Positions 8,039 through 16,517 of a stretch of DNA of 62,486 bases are shown here, in pieces (position 1 is the stretch's first letter; every line of letters starts with the position of its first letter). Under the pieces are notes generated by a model. It was not told the origin of the DNA and searched no databases. It saw only the letters and a program-made list of their open reading frames with translations. The position numbers and the translations under genes were made by a program. Source of the stretch: Pseudomonadota bacterium (GTDB lineage: Bacteria > Pseudomonadota > Alphaproteobacteria > Rhizobiales > Xanthobacteraceae). The DNA lies in NCBI GenBank assembly GCA_023386635.1, contig JAEWJH010000102.1, forward strand, positions 1-62,486. Reading direction: 5' to 3'.

Positions 8039-9696
8039 TGGAAATCCACCTCGTTTCGGACTTCAACATCGAGCTGCTGGGCCGGTACCTGAAGGCAGAA
8101 AGCTCGTTGCCCGAATGCAGCCCCGTGGTCGCGCCATATGGGCAGGTTATTCAGTCGCTGAACCGGCAAACGGCGGTCACGCCCGAAAGTTTTGGTTTGG
8201 TGTGGACGCGCCCAGAGGGCGTCCTTTCAAGCTTCTCAAGAGTTCTTGAAGGCGAAAGAATCGACAGTGCGGATCTCTTCGCTGAAGTCGCTGATTTTGC
8301 CGAGCAACTCAGGCGTGCTGCCGGACAGTACAAGGTGCTGTTCGTGGCGAACTGGGTGCGGTCCGCGAGAGAGCGCGGACTCGGTATGTTGGACTGGAGC
8401 CAAGACGGCCACGCGTATCTCTTGGCGAAGATGAATGTGCTGCTGGCCGATGCCGTTCGCTCGACAAGCAATATTTATCTGCTCGACGTGGACCGATGGA
8501 TCGAAGCGGCGCAGCCGGATGCTCGTGATCCGAAATATTGGTTCGCGATGAAGACCCCTTTCACGGAAGGGGTATTCCAGGCCGCTGCGCGCGATATCAA
8601 GGCTGCCGTTCGCGCAAATCTCGGACTAAGCCGGAAAGTCATCGCCGTCGATCTCGACAATACGCTGTGGGGTGGCGTGGTCGGCGACGACGGTTGGGAA
8701 AATTTGAATCTTGGTGGGCACGACCACCTCGGCGAGGCTTACGTCGAATTTCAAAAAGCTCTCAAGAGGCTGACGCGACGTGGCGTACAGGTGGTACTGG
8801 TCAGCAAGAACGACGAAGCGACTGCATTGACGGCGATCGACAACCATCCGGGAATGGTTTTGCGCAGAGAGGATATTGCCGGCTGGAGAATCAATTGGAA
8901 CGACAAGGCACGGAACATTGTGGAGCTTGCGCAAGAGCTTAATCTTGGGCTGCAGTCATTTATTTTTATCGATGACAATCCGGCCGAACGGGGGCGCGTC
9001 CGTGAGGCGCTGCCCGATGTGTTTGTTCCGGAATGGCCGAAATCGCCTACCAAATATGCGGAAGCGCTCCGTCTTCTGGACTGTTTCGATCAGCTTTCCA
9101 TCACTGCAGAAGATCGCGCCCGCACGCAGATGTATGTGCAAGAGCGAAACCGTAAGCAGGACGCGGTTAAATTCTCCTCGGTAGAAGAATGGCTGGATTC
9201 GCTGGATATCCGTGTAGCGGTCGCCCCGGTCAAAGGTTCAAACATCAAACGCGTCGTTCAACTTCTCAACAAAACAAACCAGATGAATCTTGCTGGTCGT
9301 CGTCTGGTGGAAAAGGAACTGAATGATTGGATCGCGGCGAAAGCCGGGCGTGAGATATATGCGCTTTCGGTGGCCGATCGCTTTGGAGATTTGGGGCTCA
9401 CCGGGGTTGTCAGTTGGGAAAGTCAAGGGCAATCGCTGTCGATCGTCGATTTCGTGCTGAGTTGTCGGGCCATGGGGCGCAAAGTAGAGAACACGATGAT
9501 CTACCTGGCATCGAATGCGGCGCGCACGACTCGAGCGAACGAGATCGTTGCCCGTGCTATTCCCACTCGGCGCAACGGGCCTTGCCTGGATTTCTGGCGC
9601 CACTGCGGCTTCAGCGAGGTCGAGCCAAACGTGTTCCAATGGAATTCAGGGGCGATCTACCCGAAACCTGATTGCGTTAACATCAAGGTCGATTAG
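8038..9696 (+). CDS. FkbH-like HAD-IIIC enzyme with C-terminal GNAT domain
   Basis: 552 residues. The HAD core begins near residue 202 with VDLDNTLWGGVVGDDG (nucleophile Asp in DxDxT, as in HAD subclass IIIC). It continues through VVLVSKNDEATA and FIDDNPAERG near 310. The C-terminal part has DRFGDLGLTG and FVLSCRAMGR, typical of the GNAT-like module of FkbH proteins. In polyketide systems FkbH homologues dephosphorylate 1,3-bisphosphoglycerate and load a glyceryl unit on an ACP. Here the partner ACP gene overlaps it by one base. The role in this locus, making an ACP-bound hydroxyacyl group for sugar decoration, is inference. Confidence 0.85.
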   Translation: MEIHLVSDFNIELLGRYLKAESSLPECSPVVAPYGQVIQSLNRQTAVTPESFGLVWTRPEGVLSSFSRVLEGERIDSADLFAEVADFAEQLRRAAGQYKVLFVANWVRSARERGLGMLDWSQDGHAYLLAKMNVLLADAVRSTSNIYLLDVDRWIEAAQPDARDPKYWFAMKTPFTEGVFQAAARDIKAAVRANLGLSRKVIAVDLDNTLWGGVVGDDGWENLNLGGHDHLGEAYVEFQKALKRLTRRGVQVVLVSKNDEATALTAIDNHPGMVLRREDIAGWRINWNDKARNIVELAQELNLGLQSFIFIDDNPAERGRVREALPDVFVPEWPKSPTKYAEALRLLDCFDQLSITAEDRARTQMYVQERNRKQDAVKFSSVEEWLDSLDIRVAVAPVKGSNIKRVVQLLNKTNQMNLAGRRLVEKELNDWIAAKAGREIYALSVADRFGDLGLTGVVSWESQGQSLSIVDFVLSCRAMGRKVENTMIYLASNAARTTRANEIVARAIPTRRNGPCLDFWRHCGFSEVEPNVFQWNSGAIYPKPDCVNIKVD

Positions 9697-9702
9697 GTCG
9701 CC

Positions 9703-10743
9703 GTGTCGGTTGCGATACAGTATTGTGGTTTAGATCAAGCTGACCAATTGATGGCGTTTTTTCGTGATCATTGGTCGGAGAGTCATATTCTGGGCAATAG
9801 CAAGGAATTGCTCGATTGGCAGCATCGCGATGAGCTTGAACAGCGTTACAATTTCCTGATTGCCGTGTCGGCAAAAGAGATCGTAGGCATGCTCGGGTTC
9901 ATTCCGACCAATCGGTACGATCCCGCGCTGTCAAATAACGCGATTTGGTTGACGACCTGGAAGGTGCGTACGGATCACGCGCGCGGACTTGGCGTTCACT
10001 TGCTGCGCTCGCTGACGGCACGGCAGCCGCATGCGTGGATTGGAACGGTGGGGCTTAATCCGTCCACCCGAGCCATATACGAGCTGTTTGGATATCAAAC
10101 CGGCGTGCTCTCGCGCTATTTTCTGCTGAACGACGATCTCGATTCATTTCAGTTGGTGACCGTTCCCGATCAATTTCCCGCGCGCCGTGGAGAGGGCCTG
10201 AACACTGCGACATTTTCTTTTATAGATCCGGATGACTTCATTCCCGCTGTCGATAATCTGGCGCTCTCGGCGTATTCTGTAGTTCCCAAGAAAAGCCCGC
10301 AATATTTTTATCAGCGATATCTCCGGCACCCGTTCTATCGATATCAAGCGTTGCTTGTTCAAGACCGGGGCGCGGCCGCCGTTCTCATCACGCGTCGTTG
10401 TGAGCACGCCGGCAGATGCGCCATTCGCATCGTGGATTTTCTGGGAGCACCCGAGGTGATGGCCAGCGTCGCTAAGGTATTCCCGAAATTGCTGCGGCAA
10501 TCCGGCGCGGAGTATCTCGATTTTTACTGCACAGGCCTTGACGCGGAACTGGAAGCGGCGGGTCTGTCTCGCCAAAGCGATGTTCCCGGCTTGGTGTTGC
10601 CGGGCCATTTTGAGCCGTTCGAGGAGCGGAATGTTGAGCTAACCTACGCGCTAAAAGGCCATGCCGGCCGCATGGTCATTTGCAAGGGTGACGCCGATCA
10701 AGATCGCCCGAACAGCCTGCCTCTTAATCGGCAGCCGGGATGA
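9703..10743 (+). CDS. GNAT-like N-acyltransferase
   Basis: 346 residues starting at GTG 9703, seven bases after the FkbH stop. The first half resembles GNAT acyltransferases: LIAVSAKEIVGMLGFIPTN is the central beta strand, and HARGLGVHLLRSL matches the acyl-CoA pyrophosphate-binding Q/RxxGxG/A loop. The second half (from about 170) may be a second, degenerate GNAT lobe. It could transfer the ACP-bound acyl group to an amino sugar. No specific family name can be given with confidence. Location between FkbH and MaoC-SDR genes supports a role in acyl handling. Confidence 0.6.
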   Translation: MSVAIQYCGLDQADQLMAFFRDHWSESHILGNSKELLDWQHRDELEQRYNFLIAVSAKEIVGMLGFIPTNRYDPALSNNAIWLTTWKVRTDHARGLGVHLLRSLTARQPHAWIGTVGLNPSTRAIYELFGYQTGVLSRYFLLNDDLDSFQLVTVPDQFPARRGEGLNTATFSFIDPDDFIPAVDNLALSAYSVVPKKSPQYFYQRYLRHPFYRYQALLVQDRGAAAVLITRRCEHAGRCAIRIVDFLGAPEVMASVAKVFPKLLRQSGAEYLDFYCTGLDAELEAAGLSRQSDVPGLVLPGHFEPFEERNVELTYALKGHAGRMVICKGDADQDRPNSLPLNRQPG

Positions 10744-10747
10744 AGCC

Positions 10748-12112
10748 GTGAGTACGTCACGCATTTTCAAGATGGATGATCAGTTGCGCTTCGCGCGACT
10801 GTCGGGGGATGTAAACCCGCTACATATTGATCCCGACTGGGCAGCGGCGCGGTATCCCGGGCAAGTTGTTATCCACGGTATCCATGCCTTGCTCTGGGCT
10901 ATCGATGCGACATTCAAGCAAGACCGCATCCGCGCGCTTAGTGTCGCTTTCATCAAGCCAGTCCTCGTCGGTGACAACCTCACGGCTCATTTTGATGGCC
11001 TTGTTCTGACGGCGTCCATCCGTGGCGAGATGGTCATAAGAGCGAAAATGAGTGGCATTGAGGGGGAGTTCGGCCACTCTTTGCCTGCCCAACGTCAGAC
11101 CGGGAAGTCATTTTGGCTCGATAGACGTGGAAATGTACGGCTTCCAGACGGGAGCGCGACGCTGGCGACGGAGTTTCCGATCGCTTCAGGGGCCCTGGGT
11201 GCGTCTGCGCTCCAAGGTTTGGCGTCGTTGTCCACGCTTGTTGGCATGGAATGCCCCGGAATCGGGGGAATGTTCTCCGGGTTTTCCGTCGCGTTAGCGG
11301 AGGAGGAGACGGGCGCGCGTCTTTCCTATCAGGTTTCTCGTTTCGATCCCCGATTTAGCCAGATAACGATGCAAGTCGCGGGGTACGGAATAAAAGGCGA
11401 GGTTATCGCTCATGTCGAGCCGCCACTGCCGGACACTGGAAGCGATTTTGCCGGCAAGGTCGATCCCGGAGAGTTCGCCGGCCAGCGGCCTTTGATCGTT
11501 GGCGGATCCAGCGGGCTGGGCAAGGCAACCGCGCTGTTGCTGGCAGCGGGCGGAGCAGACCCGATCATCACTTACCGCCGGTCCGCGGTCGAGGCGCAAG
11601 CCATTGCCGATCGGATCGAGGCAATGGGGCGTCGATGTGAACTGCTGCAATTCGACGCCGAAAACACCGAGCAGGATTTCGACATCATCACGCGCCGGGG
11701 CTTCATTATCCGGGAGATATATTATTTTGCTTCGCCCCGGATTTTTCGTCGCCGTCTGGAAGACTATCAATCGTCGGATGCTCACCAGTTTATTCGGGTT
11801 TATGTTGACGGATTTTATAATCTCGTCCGCGCAGCAAAAGCTGCGGGCGGCAATGAGAAGCTTTCAATTTTTTATCCATCCTCCTCCGCGATCGACGAAA
11901 AAAACCCCGACCTTCTCGAATACGCTGTCGCGAAGCGGTTGGGCGAAATGCTTTGCATGAAACTGCAGCGAAAATACACGAATCTGTCGATACAGATTGC
12001 CCGCCTGCCGCGCATAGCGACACGTCAGACGCAAAGTTTCCTGAAAGTGGCGGCGGCGTCGCCGGAGGAGGTCTTGCTGCCTTATATTCGTGAGACTCAA
12101 CGAGACAAATGA
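10748..12112 (+). CDS. Fusion of MaoC-like hydratase and short-chain dehydrogenase/reductase
   Basis: About 454 residues from a GTG at 10748, four bases after the preceding stop; an ATG at 10661 would run back into that gene. The N-terminal half has the hot-dog hydratase motif LSGDVNPLHID with Asp21 and His26, as in MaoC/R-specific enoyl hydratases. The C-terminal half from about residue 248 has GGSSGLG (NAD(P) loop), PSSSAID and YAVAK near 392, the SDR Ser-Tyr-Lys triad. Such a pair would interconvert 3-keto-, 3-hydroxy- and enoyl-thioesters, probably on the neighbouring ACP. The two-domain fusion is unusual. Its stop overlaps the deacetylase start. Confidence 0.78.
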   Translation: MSTSRIFKMDDQLRFARLSGDVNPLHIDPDWAAARYPGQVVIHGIHALLWAIDATFKQDRIRALSVAFIKPVLVGDNLTAHFDGLVLTASIRGEMVIRAKMSGIEGEFGHSLPAQRQTGKSFWLDRRGNVRLPDGSATLATEFPIASGALGASALQGLASLSTLVGMECPGIGGMFSGFSVALAEEETGARLSYQVSRFDPRFSQITMQVAGYGIKGEVIAHVEPPLPDTGSDFAGKVDPGEFAGQRPLIVGGSSGLGKATALLLAAGGADPIITYRRSAVEAQAIADRIEAMGRRCELLQFDAENTEQDFDIITRRGFIIREIYYFASPRIFRRRLEDYQSSDAHQFIRVYVDGFYNLVRAAKAAGGNEKLSIFYPSSSAIDEKNPDLLEYAVAKRLGEMLCMKLQRKYTNLSIQIARLPRIATRQTQSFLKVAAASPEEVLLPYIRETQRDK

Positions 12113-13098
12113 TGCCGTCGCTTACAATTCTGATGTATCACTACGTCCGGCCCTTGGAGCGCACGCGGTTTCCATCGATCAAGGGGCTAGATATTGCTGA
12201 GTTTGAGGGGCAGGTTGGCTATGTCCAGAAGCACTACAGTCTTATCAGCGTAGAAAACCTGATCGATGCAATGGTCTCGAAGGCCGAACTGCCGCCCAAT
12301 CCGGCGCTGCTGACCTTCGACGACGGTCTTATCGATCATTACACTTATGCATTTCCGGTGTTGGCGGAGCGAGGTCTTACGGGGGCCTTCTTTCCGCCGG
12401 CGAATGCCGTGCTCGATCGGCGGCTACTCGATGTGCATAAAATCCATTTTATCCTGGCGTCTGGCTTTGATTCCGAAGAACTCGCCTCGCAGGTCGACGG
12501 AGTTTGCCGGGAGAGAGCTGCTGAATGGGGATTGGATACGGTCGAGAATTATCGCCGACAGTATTGGGTCGGCAATCGGTTTGATTCTGCATCAACCATT
12601 TACCTGAAGCGGATGCTTCAACACGCATTGCCGCAGCGATTGCGTTCCGAGTTAGTGGCTTCGCTGTTTGCCAAAGCTGTGACTGCGGATGACACGGCGT
12701 TTGCCGAGGAACTTTATGTCTCGGAAAAGCAGCTCAAGGTCATGGTGTCAGCAGGCATGCACGTGGGATCTCACGGCGAGGCACATCACTGGCTCAGTCG
12801 GCTGTCTGCCGAGGCGCAGCGAAATGATATCGTCGGCTCGTTGCGTCTGTTGACGGCGGTGGGCGCGAACCCGAACTATTTCACCTGTTGCTATCCTTAT
12901 GGCGATTATGACGAGCGCACGATTGAAATTCTAAGGGAAAACGGCTTCAAGGCCGCTTTCACCAGTGTAGCCAAGATCGCTGAGGTAGCTCCGGCAACGC
13001 GTTTCACGCTGGCACGCCTCGACACGAACGATCTGCCTAAACAGGCTGATGCCGCGCCCAATACCTGGACGCTTCTGGCGTGCGGCAAACCGCAATAA
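12109..13098 (+). CDS. Polysaccharide deacetylase family protein (NodB-like)
   Basis: 329 residues. It carries LMYHYVRP at the N-terminus, LTFDDGL near residue 68 with the catalytic/metal Asp pair, GSHGEAHHWL supplying the zinc histidines, and CCYPYGDYD late in the fold. This is the carbohydrate esterase 4 arrangement. Such enzymes remove N- or O-acetyl groups from sugars, either on nucleotide-linked precursors or on polymer. No signal peptide is visible, so a cytoplasmic or lipid-linked substrate is likely. Overlaps the MaoC-SDR stop (ATGATG), so it belongs to the acyl module: deacetylation could free the amine that is then re-acylated. Confidence 0.85.
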   Translation: MMPSLTILMYHYVRPLERTRFPSIKGLDIAEFEGQVGYVQKHYSLISVENLIDAMVSKAELPPNPALLTFDDGLIDHYTYAFPVLAERGLTGAFFPPANAVLDRRLLDVHKIHFILASGFDSEELASQVDGVCRERAAEWGLDTVENYRRQYWVGNRFDSASTIYLKRMLQHALPQRLRSELVASLFAKAVTADDTAFAEELYVSEKQLKVMVSAGMHVGSHGEAHHWLSRLSAEAQRNDIVGSLRLLTAVGANPNYFTCCYPYGDYDERTIEILRENGFKAAFTSVAKIAEVAPATRFTLARLDTNDLPKQADAAPNTWTLLACGKPQ

Positions 13099-13158
13099 CA
13101 TTCATCTGCATCATCGGCGCCGTATGTCGAGCGGCGGTCTCAGAAATCAGGGTCGGAT

Positions 13159-13920
13159 ATGCAAACAACTGAAAGCAAGATTGAACTCGGTGCAGCCTCA
13201 GGCGTCGAGAAGGCGGCTTTGACCCAGATCCGGGATATATTTGACAAAGCGCCGGTGCCTCCAGACGAGCGGATAGATCACGTTCATCTATTTCTGAAAC
13301 GGCAAACGTTTTCGCGCCTTCTATTTTTGAACGAACTCTATCAACTCATTTTGGAAACGCCGGGTAGCATCGTTCAATGCGGCGTCCGGTGGGGCGGCGA
13401 TCTCGTCACCTTTACGTCGCTACGCGGTATTTTCGAGCCCTATAATTACAGTCGGCGTATCATAGGTTTCGATACTTTCGCTGGTCTGGCCGGTACAGGC
13501 GCGAAAGACGAAGGCGCTGTCTCGGTGCGTGACGGGCAATTCTCCGTCACGGAGGGTTATTGCGAATCGTTGACCGCTCTTCTTCAAGCTCATGAGGGGT
13601 TGGCGCCGCTTTCCCACATCCGGAAATTTGAATTGGTGGAGGGCGATGCGCGGCGGACTGTTCCGGAGTTTTTGTCGAAGAATAGCGGTGAGGCGATCGC
13701 GCTCTTGTATCTGGATATGGACATATACGATCCGACCAAAGTGGTTCTGGATGCTTGCCTGCCGAGAATGGCCTCCAATTCGATTATTGTATTTGACGAA
13801 TTCGCGGATCGTCGTTTTCCGGGAGAGGCGACGGCTTTCTTTGAAGCGATCAGGGAGAGAGGTTATAAGTTGCGCCGCAGTAGGCTTAGTACGGTGGGCG
13901 CATTTGTGGTGTTGGAGTAG
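13159..13920 (+). CDS. TylF/MycF-type O-methyltransferase
   Basis: 253 residues of class I SAM-dependent fold. QCGVRWGGD is the SAM-binding glycine-rich segment, IGFDTFAGL follows, and LLYLDMDIYDPTKVVL with VFDEFADRRFPGE matches the metal-binding acidic region of the macrocin O-methyltransferase (TylF) family. These proteins methylate sugar hydroxyls with Mg2+. It is the last gene of the 7.7-13.9 kb block, separated by 60 bases from the deacetylase and by 39 bases from the convergent WecA-like gene. The methylated sugar is unknown. Confidence 0.8.
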   Translation: MQTTESKIELGAASGVEKAALTQIRDIFDKAPVPPDERIDHVHLFLKRQTFSRLLFLNELYQLILETPGSIVQCGVRWGGDLVTFTSLRGIFEPYNYSRRIIGFDTFAGLAGTGAKDEGAVSVRDGQFSVTEGYCESLTALLQAHEGLAPLSHIRKFELVEGDARRTVPEFLSKNSGEAIALLYLDMDIYDPTKVVLDACLPRMASNSIIVFDEFADRRFPGEATAFFEAIRERGYKLRRSRLSTVGAFVVLE

Positions 13921-13934
13921 AAAGCCTGGATATT

Positions 13935-13956
13935 CGCCGAGCTCGGCGTGGCGCCA
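13935..13956. terminator. Two back-to-back palindromes between convergent genes
   Basis: The gap between the methyltransferase stop and the WecA-like stop contains a 14-base perfect palindrome (13935-13948, CGCCGAGCTCGGCG) directly followed by TGGCGCCA (13949-13956). Either could form a short GC hairpin in both transcripts and help termination in both directions, but no T-run follows on either strand. Function is inference. Confidence 0.3.
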
Positions 13957-13959
13957 GCC

Positions 13960-15018
13960 TCATCGGCTGCCGGCGGACTCATCTCTCTGCGCTTGATTTG
14001 TCCGTGCCGCAAGGCAGGCATAACGTTCAAAGCGAACGAGCGTGTAACCAACGAGCGCGATGCCGCAGAGTATTGCGGGCGCACTCGCGATGGGCGCCCA
14101 CCATGCGGTGAGCGCCAGCCCCGCCAGGGCCAAGTTCAGGACGAACACCCACCCGACGATCACCATCACCGGCATCCCGCCGTCGAGCGCGCGCTGATAG
14201 AAATGCGAGCGGTGCGAGGTCATCAGCGCCTCGCTGTTCCGCCAGCGCCGCAGTAGCGTGATCGTGGCGTCGGCGAGATAATAGAGCGGCAGCAGCAGCG
14301 CGGCGGCGAAGTGATGTTCGGCGAGATGGATCAGAAGCCAGCCGAGCAGCAGGCCGATCGGCAGACTGCCGACGTCGCCCATGAACAGTCGCGCGGGCGG
14401 ACGATTGAAGGGCGCGAAGCCGAGCGTCGCGCCGCAAAGAGCGAACGCGATCAGCGTCGCATCGCCGGGTAGCGCGCCGAGCAGACCAAACACGCCGAGC
14501 GCAGCCGTGACCGGAACAACCTCGGCCACGGTGATCCAGTCGATTCCGTCCATGAAGTTGGTGAGATTGACGAGCCACACCAGCGCCAGCACCATCAGGG
14601 CACGTTCGACCCACCATGGCAGAAACGGTACGACCCGCAGCGTGGCGGGCAGCACTGTGACAAGCGCCATCACGATCAGTGCTTGCAGGAGGAGTCGTGG
14701 CATCGCCTCAAGCGGTCTTATGTCGTCGACCGCGCCGATCACGGCCAGAATCGCGGTGCAGGCGGCGACTGAGGCCAACTCCCGCGAAACCGATCCGAAC
14801 GCGGATGTGATCGCGATGGCGGCGCCGACGACCAGCAGCGTCGCGGCCACGATGGCAATGCCGCCACCCTGCGGCGTCGGAATGCGATGCGACGAGCGCG
14901 CGTTCGGACGCGCCAGCGCATAGCGTCGCAACAGCGGAAACAGCAGGACAATGACGCCAGCGCACAGCGCCATCGCCGCCGCCAGTGCAATGCCTGATGC
15001 GAGAGACATGTCGGTCAT
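13960..15018 (-). CDS. WecA/MraY-family undecaprenyl-phosphate sugar-1-phosphate transferase
   Basis: 352 residues with about ten membrane segments. Family motifs are in order: SSHRIPTPQGGG near 42-53, AVDDIRP with the Mg-binding Asp pair (98-99), NFMDGIDWI near 154-162, and a cytoplasmic loop with RSHFYQRALDGG close to the C-terminus. The enzyme puts the first sugar-1-phosphate (GlcNAc, QuiNAc, FucNAc or a di-amino sugar) on undecaprenyl phosphate at the inner membrane and so starts O-unit synthesis. Its 5' end overlaps the GT4 gene stop (ATGA), forming a two-gene minus-strand unit. A diverged copy of its 3' end survives at 7145-7310. Confidence 0.9.
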   Translation of the reverse strand: MTDMSLASGIALAAAMALCAGVIVLLFPLLRRYALARPNARSSHRIPTPQGGGIAIVAATLLVVGAAIAITSAFGSVSRELASVAACTAILAVIGAVDDIRPLEAMPRLLLQALIVMALVTVLPATLRVVPFLPWWVERALMVLALVWLVNLTNFMDGIDWITVAEVVPVTAALGVFGLLGALPGDATLIAFALCGATLGFAPFNRPPARLFMGDVGSLPIGLLLGWLLIHLAEHHFAAALLLPLYYLADATITLLRRWRNSEALMTSHRSHFYQRALDGGMPVMVIVGWVFVLNLALAGLALTAWWAPIASAPAILCGIALVGYTLVRFERYACLAARTNQAQRDESAGSR

Positions 15019-16172
15019 GACGCTGTCGCTCGCGCGCGTTGCGATGCTGCCGCGGTGATTAGCAGGCGGTCATACAGGGCGACGATCTCGCTGCCGATAT
15101 GCGCGCTTGAAAATTCATCGCAGACGATCCGCCGTGCGGCCTCGGCAAACTGTTGGCGCAGCGCCGCGTCACGGCAGAGCTGCTTGATCGCGTCCGCCAG
15201 CGCGGGCGCATCGTCCGCGGGGACGAGCAATCCATTGATGCCATCGCGGACGATCTCGCGGCAGCCGGGAACGTCGGTCGCGACCATGGCGCGTTCGCAG
15301 GCCGCGGCTTCGAGCAAGCTCTTTGGCAGGCCTTCGCGGCGTGACGGCAGCACCGCGATGTGCGACTGGGCCCAGATGGTGCGGATATCGCCGATGTGGC
15401 CGGCGAATGTCATCGTCGTGTCCTCCCGCCACCGGTCGATGACGGACTGGGGGATCGAGGCCGGATTGGATGGATCTGGCGTGCCGGCGACCAGCAGGCG
15501 CACCGTGTGGCCGCGCTGCTGCAACAGGGCGTGGGCTTCCACCAGCGTGGCGACGCCTTTGTCGTAAAGCAGGCGGCCGACGAAGCCGACGGTGAACGGG
15601 CCGTCCGGCTCCGGCAGCGGCACGAGCGTATCGACATCGACACCGGAGCCGGGAATGCGGGCAATGCTGCCTGCACTCAGACCAAGCTGCAGAACCATCG
15701 CTTCGTCATCCGGGTTCTGCACCAGCACCATCGTCCGTGGCCGGCCGAGCAGGAAACGGAGCACCGCGCGCGCGACCGGGCGCAGCAGTCGCGCCTTGAG
15801 GTTATCTGACGTGAAGACGAAGCCGAGACCCGCGAGCGCGTTGAGCTTTGCCATCGGCAGGCCGAGGGCGGCCACGGAACCGATCACCGACGGCGCAAAG
15901 GCGACGTGGTGCACAATGGCGGGCTTGATCGACTGATAAAGTGCCCGCACCGCACGAGCGGTCGCGACAAAGGCAATCGGATCGAGCGAGCCGCGGCGCC
16001 ACGGGATCGGATGCAGATGGAACCCCTCGGCCTCGATCTTCTGCCGGCCGCCGACGACGCGCGTGGCGACATGAACCTCGTAACCGGCGTCGCGGGCCGC
16101 CCGCGCCATCGGCAACCGGTGCGAGAGGAAATACCAGTCCTCGGAGACGAGATAGACGAGCTTTGCCGCCAT
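15015..16172 (-). CDS. Glycosyltransferase family 4
   Basis: About 385 residues, GT-B fold. The N-terminus MAAKLVYLVSEDWYFLSHRLPMARAARDAG and the C-terminal SRREGLPKSLLEAAACERAMVATDVPGC (with the conserved E-x7-E-like motif) are typical of GT4 enzymes next to WecA-like transferases. It probably adds the second sugar to the undecaprenyl-linked primer in the cytoplasm. I chose the ATG at 16172; an in-frame ATG at 16223 adds a Pro/Cys-rich leader. It is co-transcribed with, and upstream of, the WecA-like gene. Sugar specificity is unknown. Confidence 0.88.
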   Translation of the reverse strand: MAAKLVYLVSEDWYFLSHRLPMARAARDAGYEVHVATRVVGGRQKIEAEGFHLHPIPWRRGSLDPIAFVATARAVRALYQSIKPAIVHHVAFAPSVIGSVAALGLPMAKLNALAGLGFVFTSDNLKARLLRPVARAVLRFLLGRPRTMVLVQNPDDEAMVLQLGLSAGSIARIPGSGVDVDTLVPLPEPDGPFTVGFVGRLLYDKGVATLVEAHALLQQRGHTVRLLVAGTPDPSNPASIPQSVIDRWREDTTMTFAGHIGDIRTIWAQSHIAVLPSRREGLPKSLLEAAACERAMVATDVPGCREIVRDGINGLLVPADDAPALADAIKQLCRDAALRQQFAEAARRIVCDEFSSAHIGSEIVALYDRLLITAAASQRARATAS

Positions 16173-16517
16173 CAGCGCACCCGGCCGGCGAGCGCAGGCG
16201 GGTAAGTGAGGCTGCGAGGCCACACGGGAAGCCGTTCAATGAAAGCGATCGGTCGTGACATGCGGACTGAGAGGTGAGGGAAACCGCAGAGCAATATCCT
16301 TGCGATCGTCTGCGCCGCAAGCGCTGCTTCGGTCCAGTGGAGAGCTCGGCCCAGATCGAGCGGGGCAGGTTGCCGACATTCAGGCGGTAATCGCATAACT
16401 ATTTGAAGCTTCTAAGTTTTTCTTCTTTACGCTGTTTCACGTTCTTGTTCATGGCGTGAACATTTTATTTGACGTTCATGCGATGAACGCCGTATCACAT
16501 GGCGATCAGGGAGTTCC
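16173..16517. other. Divergent intergenic region with operator-like repeats
   Basis: 345 bases between the leftward GT4 gene and the rightward regulator gene. The first 200 bases hold nothing I can name. The last 80 become AT-rich and contain two matching palindromes (listed separately). Promoters for both directions must lie here. Confidence 0.5.
16447..16488. promoter_or_regulatory. Pair of GTTCA-N5-TGAAC palindromes (candidate operator)
   Basis: Two 15-base inverted repeats, GTTCATGGCGTGAAC (16447-16461) and GTTCATGCGATGAAC (16474-16488), have centres 27 bases apart. A weaker overlapping inverted pair TTCACG/CGTGAA (16436-16460) is also present. They lie 30-71 bases before the start of a winged-helix regulator, the usual place for an autoregulatory operator. 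Their near-identity argues against chance. The bound protein is not proven. Confidence 0.55.
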
